Shown: positions 43,899 through 52,096 of the stretch, one piece after another
How the letters are laid out: every line of letters starts with the position of its first letter
Numbering within the stretch: position 1 is the first letter of the stretch
DNA from: JOPF136 sp963773835
Lineage (GTDB): Bacteria; Acidobacteriota; Terriglobia; Acidiferrales; UBA7541
DNA: 64,000 bases
Direction: 5' to 3'
NCBI GenBank assembly: GCA_963773835.1
Contig: CAVZCQ010000004.1
Coordinates: 1,240,001-1,304,000 of the forward strand
Position numbers and translations under genes: made by a program
The notes under the pieces: model-generated
Seen by the model: the letters and a program-made list of their open reading frames with translations, nothing else
The model's database searches: none
Told to the model about the DNA's origin: nothing

Positions 43899-44945
43899 AT
43901 GGCCGTCGTTGAAACGCGAAACCTTACCAAGATTTTCAAGCAGGGCGAGGCGGGAGCGGTCAACGACGTAAATCTGGCCACCCGTGAAGGTGAATTCCTG
44001 GTCTTCCTGGGACCCTCCGGTTCCGGGAAGACCACCCTTCTCCGCATGATTGCCGGCCTGGAAGCGCCTACCGCTGGCGAAATCCTCATCGGCGGCAAGG
44101 TCGTCAACCATCTCTCCCCCCGGGATCGCCGTATCGCCATGGTGTTCCAGAGTTATGCCCTCTATCCGCATCTCAGCGTTTACAACAATATTTGTTTCCC
44201 GCTGAAGGCCCAGAAGGTGCCCAGAAACGAGCACCGCCAGAAAGTGGAATGGGCCGCTGGCCTGCTCGGGATCGGCAAGTTGCTGGACCGCAAGCCGCGC
44301 GAACTCTCCGGCGGCGAGCGGCAGAGAGTGGCCCTGGCTCGCGCCATCGTGCGCGAGCCCGCCGTCTTCCTTCTCGATGAGCCGCTTTCCAACCTCGACG
44401 CCAAGCTCCGCGCCTCCGCCCGCGAGGAACTCGAGCAGTTCCACAAGAACATCGGCACCACCACCATCTACGTCACTCACGACCAGGTGGAAGCCATGGC
44501 CATGGGAGACCGCGTGGTTGTCCTTCACCAGGGCTTCGTCCGCCAGATTGGCACTCCCAAGGAAGTTTACGAGAATCCAGCGGACACCTTTGTCGCCACC
44601 TTTCTCGGCTCTCCTCCCATGAATCTGCTGGAGTTTTCCGACATCGTCGTAGGCTTCCGGCCGGAAGGCTTCCTGCCCGAGGAGCTCGTATCGGGCGTCA
44701 AACGGGTGACGTTTCGCTATCGGGTGAAATACGTGGAATACCTGGGGGCCGAACGCGTGCTGTACGGGAACATTGAGGGCAGCCACTTCGAGTCCAAGGA
44801 AATCATTTCGAGGCTTTCCTGGACCATGCCGTACGCGTACGAGGCAGGGTCGGTCCACGATTTTGCGGTGGGCGAATCCGACCTGCGCTTTTTCGACCGC
44901 AAGACCGAAAAGCGATGCAACCCGCGGCCCTACCCATGGCAGTGA
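43899..44945 (+). CDS. Carbohydrate-type (MalK/UgpC-like) ABC ATPase
   Basis: 348 aa. Walker A FLGPSGSGKTTLLRMIAGLE, Q-loop MVFQSYALYPHLSV, signature ELSGGERQRVALARAIV, Walker B VFLLDEPLSNLDAKLR, VTHDQVEAMAMGDR. C-terminal TOBE-like domain from about 245 (VGFRPEGFLPEEL...YVEYLGAERVLYGNIEG). 12 bp after the binding protein; its end overlaps the first permease. Confidence 0.93.
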   Translation: MAVVETRNLTKIFKQGEAGAVNDVNLATREGEFLVFLGPSGSGKTTLLRMIAGLEAPTAGEILIGGKVVNHLSPRDRRIAMVFQSYALYPHLSVYNNICFPLKAQKVPRNEHRQKVEWAAGLLGIGKLLDRKPRELSGGERQRVALARAIVREPAVFLLDEPLSNLDAKLRASAREELEQFHKNIGTTTIYVTHDQVEAMAMGDRVVVLHQGFVRQIGTPKEVYENPADTFVATFLGSPPMNLLEFSDIVVGFRPEGFLPEELVSGVKRVTFRYRVKYVEYLGAERVLYGNIEGSHFESKEIISRLSWTMPYAYEAGSVHDFAVGESDLRFFDRKTEKRCNPRPYPWQ

Positions 44946-45850
44946 AGTACGCCAAAATCAAGTCGGCGGGCGCGGCCCAGAGCCCGCTGCTGGGCGCGGC
45001 CATGTTCGGCCCCGCACTTCTGTATATCGTGCTGCTCATCGGCGCGCCCTTTCTCCTGGCAATCTTCTACGCCTTCAGCGACGCCCGCATCGGCAGCACG
45101 CACCTCCATTACGTCGGCCTGGAAAACTTTCGGAGCATCCTGCACAGCCCCACCTTTCACCAGGCGATCCAGAACTCCGTCGTGTTCACGGTGTCCGCGG
45201 TGGCCATCGTGGTGATCTGCTCCACCATCCTTTCGCTCGCTCTCGAAGTGCCTTTCCGCGGCCGCGGATTCATCCGCTTCCTCATCCTGCTTCCCTGGGT
45301 CGCGCCCGTATCGCTCGGCACCATCGGCTGGAAATGGCTCCTGGATTCGATCTACAGCGTCTTCACCTGGATTCTCGTGTCGCTGCATTTCTTCACCATC
45401 TACAATGCGCCCATGTGGCTGGGCCAGCCGCACCTGGCCATGGCCTCTGTGGTGTGCGTGCACTGCTGGCGGCTGATTCCCTTCGCCACCGTGGTGATGC
45501 TGGCGGGCAGCAGCGCCATTCCCAAGGAGATTCCGGAGGCCGCCGGAATTGACGGCGCCGGCTATTTCCGCACGCTGTTCTGGATCAAGATCCCCATGAT
45601 GATTCCCATCATCAACGTAGCCGTCCTGTTCAGCACCATCTTCACCTTCACGGACATGACGGTGGTGTACATCCTCACCGATGGTGGACCCTTCGATTCC
45701 ACCCAGACGCTGCCGAACCTGGCGTTCGCCACCGGAATTCAGGGGAGCGACCTGGCCGCGGGCGCGGCGATCTCTCTCTTCCTCGTTCCCGTGCTGGTGG
45801 TGGTGGCTTACTTCATGCTGCGCATGGCGCATCGCGCGGAGGTGGTGTGA
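44936..45850 (+). CDS. Sugar-type ABC transporter permease 1 (MalF/UgpA-like)
   Basis: 304 aa from the ATG at 44936; another ATG at 44915 would add seven residues. Six membrane segments; N-terminal FGPALLYIVLLIGAPFLLAIFYAFSD, the EAA coupling loop EIPEAAGIDGAGYFRTLFWIKIPMM, and DGGPFDSTQTLPNLAF typical of MalF-type subunits. Overlaps the ATPase end and the next permease start. Confidence 0.92.
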   Translation: MAVKYAKIKSAGAAQSPLLGAAMFGPALLYIVLLIGAPFLLAIFYAFSDARIGSTHLHYVGLENFRSILHSPTFHQAIQNSVVFTVSAVAIVVICSTILSLALEVPFRGRGFIRFLILLPWVAPVSLGTIGWKWLLDSIYSVFTWILVSLHFFTIYNAPMWLGQPHLAMASVVCVHCWRLIPFATVVMLAGSSAIPKEIPEAAGIDGAGYFRTLFWIKIPMMIPIINVAVLFSTIFTFTDMTVVYILTDGGPFDSTQTLPNLAFATGIQGSDLAAGAAISLFLVPVLVVVAYFMLRMAHRAEVV

Positions 45851-46698
45851 AGATGCGCGGGAACTGGCGGAGAATCGGCGCTCGCGCGATCCACGTGCTC
45901 GTGCTGTTCGTCTTTACCGTGCTGCTGGCCTTCCCCTTCTACTGGATGCTCATCGCCACGTTCAAACAGAACCTCGACATGTACAAAACGGACAACAACC
46001 CGTTCCTGTTCAATCTCCCGCCCACTCTCGAAAACCTTCGTCTGCTCTTTTTCGACACGCGCTACGTCCGCTGGCTCGGCAATACCGCCCTGGTGGGCGT
46101 TATCGTGGTGATCATCACGCTGCTCTTGGCCGTGCCCGCCGCCTACGCCCTCGCTCGCCTCACCGGCAACTGGGGAGAACGCGTGGGTATCGCCATCTTT
46201 CTGACCTACCTGGTTCCACCCACGCTGCTGTTCATTCCCCTCTCGCGCGTGGTGGCTGACCTGGGGCTCCAGGACACCATTTGGTCGCTCGTGGTCGTCT
46301 ATCCAAGTTTCACGATTCCCTTCTGCATCTGGCTGCTCATGGCCTTTTTCAAATCCATCCCGAAAGAACTGGAGGATGCGGCGATGGTGGACGGGCTGAG
46401 CCGTTTCGGAGCGTTTGTGAAGATGGTGATTCCGATCTCCATCTCCGGCATCCTGACCGTGGTGATCTTCACGTTTACTCTGGTGACCCAGGATTTCGTG
46501 TACGCCCTGACCTTCATTTCTCCGGAAGCCAATCAGATGGTGGGAGTGGGAATTCCGATTTTCCTGGTGCGCGGCGACGTCTATTACTGGAGTTCGCTGA
46601 TGGCTGCCTGCCTGATCGCCAGCCTGCCCATCGCCCTGCTCTACAACACCTTCCTCGACCGCTTCATCGCCGGCTTCACCGTCGGCGCTGTAAAGTAG
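45847..46698 (+). CDS. Sugar-type ABC transporter permease 2 (MalG/UgpE-like)
   Basis: 283 aa. The GTG at 45847 overlaps the previous stop (GTGA); an in-frame ATG two codons later is equally possible. Family traits: LLAFPFYWMLIATFKQNLDMYK, PPTLENLRLLFFDT, WLGNTALVGVIVVIITLLLAVPAAYALARL, and EAA loop SIPKELEDAAMVDGLSRFGAFVKMVIPISISG. Completes the importer. Ends near the convergent gene at 46709. Confidence 0.92.
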   Translation: MKMRGNWRRIGARAIHVLVLFVFTVLLAFPFYWMLIATFKQNLDMYKTDNNPFLFNLPPTLENLRLLFFDTRYVRWLGNTALVGVIVVIITLLLAVPAAYALARLTGNWGERVGIAIFLTYLVPPTLLFIPLSRVVADLGLQDTIWSLVVVYPSFTIPFCIWLLMAFFKSIPKELEDAAMVDGLSRFGAFVKMVIPISISGILTVVIFTFTLVTQDFVYALTFISPEANQMVGVGIPIFLVRGDVYYWSSLMAACLIASLPIALLYNTFLDRFIAGFTVGAVK

Positions 46699-46708
46699 CG
46701 CAGCGGCT

Positions 46709-47947
46709 TCACGCACCTGCCGCGGCGGAGTTCGCAGAGCCGGGGGCGCGCTCGCCCCAGTTCATTTCCCAAAAGTTCTCCGCATCCACGAATTCCACGG
46801 CCACCGCGAAGTGCCGTCCCGACATCGGCCCGCGCCAGGCCATGCGCGCATGCGCCCTCCGGCCCGTGTCCAGCCTCTCCACCGAGAGCCAGTCCTCCGG
46901 CCGCACCAGGTGTTCGCACTCGAGCATAGCCCCGTGCCTGCTGATCAGTTTCGTGCGCAGCTCCTCCGCCCACGGCCGCCCCGGCGTATCGCACGACAGC
47001 CGTATCTGGATGGACTCCGGCCTCCGCGGGCTCCGCCGCATGTGCCGCAACAGGTCGCTGGCTGTGCACTGAATATCCAGCAGCCGGGCCCGCTCCAGCG
47101 CCTCCTGATGGAAGGGATCGCGCGTGAGCGCCGAGGCCCGCTCGATGCACGCGCGCAGGAACATTTGCATCTCGCCCGTTTCCCTCTCCGCGGCGGTCCG
47201 CCGGCCCAACTGATCTGCGCACCCGTCCAGCCGCTCGTAGCACGTGGCGATGAAGTGGTCGCGGCAATAGGCATCGTCGAGCAGCCGCACCAACCCGGTG
47301 TTTTCGCATCCGGGAAATTGGCAGCGCCTCCCGGTGTCCCCCGCCTCCTCCGCGCTCACGAAGAATTTCTCGCCCCCCGCGAGCGGCGCAGCCAATTTTC
47401 CCATCTCGTGCACCACGCCCGCCAGCCGCAGCGCTTCCAGGTTTTCTTTGTCCATGCCCAGGCTCCTTCCAATCCGCATCGCCGAATCCACGATGCGTTC
47501 CCGGCGCCCCGGCGCGTGAGCCTCTCGCGGGGCAGTGCTGCGCGTCAGGAAGAAGACGAGCGAGCCGCTCTGCTCGTCAATGTACGATTTCAGGTGGGCG
47601 ATGGGCCGCACCTGCCGCGATGCCTCCCAGCGCCACACCCGGCGCTCTGCCCCCGCCTGCTCGCGCGCCCCTTTCCGCGTCTCCGTCTCCGCCACGCGGC
47701 ACACCTGCGTCAACAGCACCATCCGCTTCGCAACGTCGGCGGCCAGCCCGTAGCGCGCGTCGAAGCTTTGCGCGCCCAGCCGGGCAATTTCCCCTCGCGC
47801 GCCCGGCGCGTGCGCCGGCAGGCATTCCGCGATCGCCGCCCGGCGATTCCCCGCAGCAAACAGGCGGTAGCGCTGGTCCCTCACCAGGCTCTGCCAACTG
47901 TCGGGATTGGAGAAACTGCCGTCCACGGGCTGGGGGGCTCCGGCCAT
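46709..47947 (-). CDS. Degenerate HD-like/zinc-site/PilZ-like signalling protein
   Basis: 412 aa, no single family recognised. Residues about 150-185 read RERIVDSAMRIGRSLGMDKENLEALRLAGVVHEMGKLA, like the HD-GYP helix pair L-H-D-I-G-K with HE in place of HD. Next is a four-ligand zinc site Cys-x4-Cys-x13-Cys-x2-His (CQFPGCENTG...YCRDHF). The last 100 residues (LISRHGAMLECEHLVRPEDWLSVERLD...GRHFAVAVEFVDAENFWEMNW) resemble PilZ-like modules of Acidobacteriota, though the R-x3-R motif is not clear. Possibly a c-di-GMP-linked adaptor. It faces the importer operon, 10 bp away. Confidence 0.6.
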   Translation of the reverse strand: MAGAPQPVDGSFSNPDSWQSLVRDQRYRLFAAGNRRAAIAECLPAHAPGARGEIARLGAQSFDARYGLAADVAKRMVLLTQVCRVAETETRKGAREQAGAERRVWRWEASRQVRPIAHLKSYIDEQSGSLVFFLTRSTAPREAHAPGRRERIVDSAMRIGRSLGMDKENLEALRLAGVVHEMGKLAAPLAGGEKFFVSAEEAGDTGRRCQFPGCENTGLVRLLDDAYCRDHFIATCYERLDGCADQLGRRTAAERETGEMQMFLRACIERASALTRDPFHQEALERARLLDIQCTASDLLRHMRRSPRRPESIQIRLSCDTPGRPWAEELRTKLISRHGAMLECEHLVRPEDWLSVERLDTGRRAHARMAWRGPMSGRHFAVAVEFVDAENFWEMNWGERAPGSANSAAAGA

Positions 47948-48353
47948 TGTATTTTCTCCTCTGTTGCCGGCCTTCGCTGCCCGGCCGGCAAGTGGACCTG
48001 CTCGCGAGTATCGAACTCCGATTCAGGCTGCGCGCGGGTGATGCTCCTGGGAGCCTCACCACGCGGCCCCGGGATGGGGAAAACTGCCCGGAACACAGAT
48101 AGGAAAGCACAGCGGTTGCCGCTTCGCGCCCCGCTCTAAGTATCTGTAGGCTCAGTGAGGTCCGAAGGGCGCCGGATTGGAACGCCCTCCCTCCTGTGGA
48201 TAAATTGCCGCCCCTGTGGAGGGTTTACACACTCGGGTAACGGCCCGTCCTTTCGCCACATCTTTGCCGCCGGCCAACCCACGTCTTTCCGCCACGCCCT
48301 CGCGCCCTCACCCCTGCCGCCGCGCCTGAGCGCGTGCTATCATTTCGAAAGGC
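47948..48353. other. Intergenic region before tRNA-His
   Basis: 406 bp without a supported gene. Contains one DnaA-box-like TGTGGATAA at 48195-48203, isolated, so not an origin. The tRNA promoter must lie in the last 100 bp but is not obvious. Confidence 0.4.
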
Positions 48354-48430
48354 GGTGAGCGTAGCTCAGCTGGTAGAGCATCGGACTGTGGCTCCGAACG
48401 TCGTGGGTTCAAATCCCATCGCTCACCCCA
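48354..48430 (+). tRNA. tRNA-His (anticodon GUG)
   Basis: Acceptor GTGAGCG (48355-48361) pairs with CGCTCAC (48420-48426). The extra G at 48354 opposite C73 is the G-1 identity mark of tRNA-His. Anticodon stem TCGGA/TCCGA, loop CTGTGGC with anticodon GTG; T loop TTCAAAT; encoded CCA. Its 3' part is repeated at 48907-48959. Confidence 0.96.
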
Positions 48431-48486
48431 GCTTTTTCCGCCGAGCCCGTTGCCAGGGAGGCGGAGTTCCGGTATTTTCATACACT

Positions 48487-48690
48487 ATGAAGCTGCGATT
48501 GCTGGTTGAATTCGATCCACAGACGAAGCGGTGGTCGGCAGTGTTTCCTGAGTTACCCGGTTGCGCCTCCGCTGGCGACACCGAGGAAGAAGCTGTGAGC
48601 AACGCCAGGGAAGCGCTGAAACTGTGGTTTGAACCTTCCGAAATTAAACCCGCCAAGGGGGCGAAGCTCGTCGAAATATCCCTCCCGTGA
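48487..48690 (+). CDS. hicB: HicB-family antitoxin
   Basis: 67 aa, partial RNase-H-like HicB fold: MKLRLLVEFDPQTKRWSAVFPELPGCASAGDTEEEAVSNAREALKLWFE, the standard family block ELPGC-x-S-x-G-D-T-x-E-E-A. No C-terminal DNA-binding domain, so a short form. Its stop overlaps the GTG of hicA (GTGA at 48687-48690). Neutralises the HicA mRNA interferase. Located between tRNA-His and a tRNA fragment. Confidence 0.85.
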   Translation: MKLRLLVEFDPQTKRWSAVFPELPGCASAGDTEEEAVSNAREALKLWFEPSEIKPAKGAKLVEISLP

Positions 48691-48904
48691 GCCCGCACTT
48701 TCCCGTTCTGACCGCGAAGGAGGTTGCCAGGGTCTTGAGGCGAAATGGCTTCGCGCTGGTCGACCAAGAGGGCAGCCATCAAAATGGCGGCATGAAAATG
48801 GCCGTCAAGTCATTGTCCCCGCCCACGGAAACAAGCCGATTCCGATTGGGACCCTCAGGAGCATTATCGAAGGCAGCGGCCTTGACGTCGACGACTTCCG
48901 GTGA
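48687..48904 (+). pseudogene. hicA: HicA-family toxin, frameshifted
   Basis: The GTG at 48687 starts LTAKEVARVLRRNGFALVDQEGSHQ, with the catalytic-type Gly-Ser-His. At the A4 run 48781-48784 the frame breaks; in the other frame follow KWRHENGRQVIVPAHG and IPIGTLRSIIEGSGLDVDDF, the HicA C-terminal half, ending at TGA 48902-48904. One extra A would restore about 73 aa. So either an indel in sequencing or an inactivated toxin. HicA cleaves mRNA during translation. Confidence 0.8.
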
Positions 48905-48906
48905 GG

Positions 48907-48959
48907 GCATCGGACTGTGGCTCCGAACGTCGTAGGTTCAAATCCCATCGCTCACCCCA
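48907..48959 (+). repeat. Duplicated 3' part of tRNA-His (attachment-site-like)
   Basis: 53 nt identical to the tRNA-His from the end of the D arm to CCA, except one base in the T stem (48934 A for G). Match continues three more bases (GCT). It begins two bases after the hicA stop. This is the direct-repeat pattern left by integrase-mediated insertion at a tRNA 3' end, with about 0.48 kb of DNA between. Confidence 0.85.
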
Positions 48960-49228
48960 GCTATCCTGATTGCACCCAGTTCGTGTCCAGCATGGGGAAT
49001 GACGTATTCGGACCATCGAGTGAGAAGCGTGCCGATTCGATTCCGAAGCGGGAAATTTCAGGCGCTTTCGCTGACTCCCCACGGGTCGCAATCAATGGTT
49101 CTGTCCGTCGAGGTTCGCCCTGATCCTCTGCTCGGCGCCACTTCCAGAATCGCTGAACGCGTGAAGCTTCAGACGGGAGTCTCTCCGTGCCTCGCCCACC
49201 GCCTGCTCCGACGCGCCTGGCCACAAAC
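48960..49228. other. Noncoding region after the tRNA fragment
   Basis: About 270 bp without a supported gene or clear signal, leading to the terminator of the convergent PEP-CTERM gene. Confidence 0.35.
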
Positions 49229-49252
49229 AAAAAACCCCGGCTGACGCCGGGG
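49229..49252 (-). terminator. Rho-independent terminator of the PEP-CTERM gene
   Basis: On the minus strand: CCCCGGC, loop GTCA, GCCGGGG, then six T (complement of 49229-49234). It is 32 bp after the stop of the gene ending at 49285. Confidence 0.9.
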
Positions 49253-49284
49253 CTGCTGTGGACGGCCAGAATTGCTATGGAATC

Positions 49285-49755
49285 CTACGAGGCCGGCGAC
49301 TCCGCGGTCAAAAGCTTTTCCTGTCGCACTTTTCGCCAGAAGGCAGCGCCCACAGCCATCGCTCCGATTCCCAGCAGACTCATGGTGGAAGGTTCGGGAA
49401 CTGGTGGCGGATCACCCGCCGGATTACCGTTCGAAAAAGGGGCATCGCCCAGCACAACTAGAACGCCATTGAAGTCGTTGATGGCAGCCGCGAAGTCCAC
49501 CTGGGCGCCCGCGCTGTCGCCTTCGGCAACTTCGATGTCTCCAAGGACCATGGCCGCGATGCCCTGGCTCAGGTCCGTCGGTGCAATCGTACTGGACCAA
49601 AACGCGAGCGGATTGTTCGCGATGTCGGTGTTCACGATCGCGAGATCAACGCTCACCTGCTCCGGTGTGATGGTATCCGCCTTTGCGGTTAGAGGCAGGA
49701 ACAGCGCACCCGCAAGCAATGCGAACCATCCGACTTTAGAAACTCGAATATCCAC
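49285..49755 (-). CDS. PEP-CTERM sorting-domain protein
   Basis: 156 aa from the GTG at 49755; the next upstream GTG at 49797 would add 14 residues. N-terminal signal peptide KVGWFALLAGALFLPLTAKAD. Mature domain of about 90 residues without known family (VSVDLAIVNTDIANNPLAFWSS...GDIEVAEGDSAGAQVDFAAAINDFNGVLVVLG). C-terminal PEP-CTERM: VPEPSTMSLLGIGAMAVGAAFWRKVRQ, a motif, helix and basic tail processed by exosortase EpsH/XrtA. No exosortase lies in this window. Own terminator. Confidence 0.85.
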   Translation of the reverse strand: MDIRVSKVGWFALLAGALFLPLTAKADTITPEQVSVDLAIVNTDIANNPLAFWSSTIAPTDLSQGIAAMVLGDIEVAEGDSAGAQVDFAAAINDFNGVLVVLGDAPFSNGNPAGDPPPVPEPSTMSLLGIGAMAVGAAFWRKVRQEKLLTAESPAS

Positions 49756-49864
49756 GTCTTCTCGACACTCCCAGAGTGCCGGGAGTGTATCCCCCACCCG
49801 GCAGCCTGTCCAGTACTTTTATTGGCCCCCCAGCCGCCATCCTCGGACAGCAATCCGCGCAGGC

Positions 49865-52000
49865 TCAGCCAATCCGCCAGGCTCCCCGCAGTTCGGCGCC
49901 AACACCGACCGCGAGAAGTGTTCCCGCCGGAACGTCGCCCAGAAGTTGCCCGAGAAGCGCCAGGTCCAGGTCGGAGCAGGTGTAGGCTCGGATCTCTCCC
50001 CCCTTCTCCCAGACCTCGCCGTAAAGGTAGATCACCCCGCGGCCCTTCAAGTCCATGCGCATATCCCTCAGCCACACGCCATCGACAGCAGGCGGAACAA
50101 TCCGGAACGAGACGATACCGCCATCGCTTTCTTGCAGCGGGCCGATGTAGCGCAGCCCGGAGCCGAGCACAGTTCGCAGGTCTCCCGCGTGTTTCAGGGA
50201 CTGTGGCTCCGCCGGGGAGTCCAGTAACTTCTCAGCATGGCGTCGTTTCTTCGCTTTATGGTCCTCCGCCCCTGCCGGCCCCCCGCCGGAATAGGAACCT
50301 TCGTGCCACTCGCCCGGGGCGAGCACGTCTCCGCCGCCCAGGGCCACAAATCCCGCTCGAGGCAGAAATCCTTTGGCCGCTTTTCGCAGCGCCGCCTCAT
50401 CCACGGGACCAAGTCCCGCGTCGCTGGCTTTTTTCGCGGTCGCCCCGTCCTTGTACCACTCGATTTTTGTGCTCCCATCGGCCAGCAATTCGGCCACCGC
50501 GCCGGTCGCCTTTGCCTTCGTCATCCAGCTCCGTGCCGTTTCCGCCATATCGCCCTTCGCAATCGTGGTTCCAGCGATGAGCGCCTCGCCGCACCACGAT
50601 CCGCCCGGCCCCGCATCGGGATTTTCCGCGGAGATGCCGAACGCCTTGCGCATGGCCGCCCGCTGGGCTGCGGGCGCTACCACAAGCACCGATCCCGCCG
50701 TCGTCGTGTGCTCGGCAAGCACGCAAAGCCCTTCCACATATGCGTGGCCATTCGCTGCTTCACATTCGAGCGCCAGCAGCGCGAGAAATAGCGGATCGCG
50801 CGCCAGTTCCTCCGGAAAGTGTGCCAGCAGGCGCGCCACCGCGGCCCCGGTTCCGATTCCCCCGCGATCCTCGCCCGCCGTCAGCCGATCCAGCGCCCCG
50901 CCGTCGCAGATATCCCAGTAACAAGCCGCGGCACGAAAGCGATTCGCCCATGGCCCCGATGCGGGAATTCCCAGCGCGCCGCGCAGCTCCAACAGCACCT
51001 CCCCCACTGCCCGCCCAATCACGCCTTTGCCCAATTTGCCCGATGAAGGAAGCTTGGTATCCCCGAGCGGTTTCAAGATTTCCTGAACGTTCTTCAGTTG
51101 CTTCTTATCCACCGGCTGCGCGGTCAATAGCGCGCGGCCGACGGCTTCCATATCGGCCCACCGCGCCGCCGTATCCGGCGATGCAAAATCCCGCGCCCCC
51201 GGAAGCCCCAGCGCATCAAAGCATTTCGACACGGATAGCTCGGCCTTCGCCATCTCCTGCCGAAGCGCCGCGAAATCCGGCTGCAGACTGCTGCCACTAA
51301 GGGCACTCTCCAGCGCCTCGACAAAACCGCCGGGCCGTTTGCTTCCCGCCGGCACACGCGCGCGCACGGAGAATGGCCCGTGCAGCACAGGCCGCGCTCC
51401 CGGTTTCGGCGAACGCGCCACCAGCACGTGGAGCGCGTGCCCGAATGTCCAGACTGCCAAATGGTCGCCGCCATGTCCGCGTGCGACCTCCAGGAATAGT
51501 TCGCGTTGCGTGCTGGACGTTTCGCCCAGTGTGAACGCGTTCAGATCCCCCTCGCTCTTCAGGAGCCCGTGCACTCCTCCGCGCTTCAGCTTCGCCGCAG
51601 CCAGCGTCGTAAAGCCGCCGGAGTAGCCGGTGAGGTTGGCCAGGCAGATGCGTGAATCCAGGCCCAGCGCTTGATGCGCCGCTGCCGAGTCCACCACTGG
51701 GAGCGGCGCCTTGCGTCCCGACTCATGCCAGGCTTTCCACGCGCGTTCTACCCAGGGCTTCGCCGATTCGATCAGCCGCGGTTCCTTCTTCAGCTTCGGA
51801 TCGATGGCACCTGCGCTCAGGCCTGTGCACGGCGGCATCCTGGGCACTCCCCTCTGCTCTTCCGCCGGCAACCCTTTCCACAACTCAAACCAGTGCCAAT
51901 TGGCGATTTCAATCCAGCCGTTCACAGCGCCCGCCCATTGCGGGTCGTGTTCCGTGGGGATTTCCCTCATGGGCGCGAGCAGGAATCCGAGTGTGGCCAT
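49865..52000 (-). CDS. Large uncharacterised protein (711 aa)
   Basis: I do not recognise a family. No signal peptide and no membrane segment: a soluble cytoplasmic protein, mostly alpha/beta with Gly-rich turns (LANLTGYSGGFTTLAAAKLKRGG, AGSVLVVAPAAQRAAMRKAFGISAENPDAGPGGSWCGEALIAGTTIAKGDMAETARSWMTKAKATGAVAELLADGSTKIEWYKDG, DLALLGQLLGDVPAGTLLAVGVGAELRGAWRIG). Codon use and third-position GC fit real coding. The Met at 52000 is the first in frame; a second Met at residue 11 is possible. Stands alone, 96 bp from the ligase gene. Confidence 0.75.
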   Translation of the reverse strand: MATLGFLLAPMREIPTEHDPQWAGAVNGWIEIANWHWFELWKGLPAEEQRGVPRMPPCTGLSAGAIDPKLKKEPRLIESAKPWVERAWKAWHESGRKAPLPVVDSAAAHQALGLDSRICLANLTGYSGGFTTLAAAKLKRGGVHGLLKSEGDLNAFTLGETSSTQRELFLEVARGHGGDHLAVWTFGHALHVLVARSPKPGARPVLHGPFSVRARVPAGSKRPGGFVEALESALSGSSLQPDFAALRQEMAKAELSVSKCFDALGLPGARDFASPDTAARWADMEAVGRALLTAQPVDKKQLKNVQEILKPLGDTKLPSSGKLGKGVIGRAVGEVLLELRGALGIPASGPWANRFRAAACYWDICDGGALDRLTAGEDRGGIGTGAAVARLLAHFPEELARDPLFLALLALECEAANGHAYVEGLCVLAEHTTTAGSVLVVAPAAQRAAMRKAFGISAENPDAGPGGSWCGEALIAGTTIAKGDMAETARSWMTKAKATGAVAELLADGSTKIEWYKDGATAKKASDAGLGPVDEAALRKAAKGFLPRAGFVALGGGDVLAPGEWHEGSYSGGGPAGAEDHKAKKRRHAEKLLDSPAEPQSLKHAGDLRTVLGSGLRYIGPLQESDGGIVSFRIVPPAVDGVWLRDMRMDLKGRGVIYLYGEVWEKGGEIRAYTCSDLDLALLGQLLGDVPAGTLLAVGVGAELRGAWRIG

Positions 52001-52096
52001 GTGGGAATGCTAGCTTGCGCCTGCGGCGCAAATCCATGACTTCGAGGAAAGGAGTTCTCGAATTCGCCACGTCGAATGGACGCGGACTGATACCGG

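Noticed and set aside
48195..48203. DnaA box TGTGGATAA as a replication origin
   Set aside because: Single site, with no cluster of boxes, AT-rich unwinding element or dnaA/dnaN nearby.
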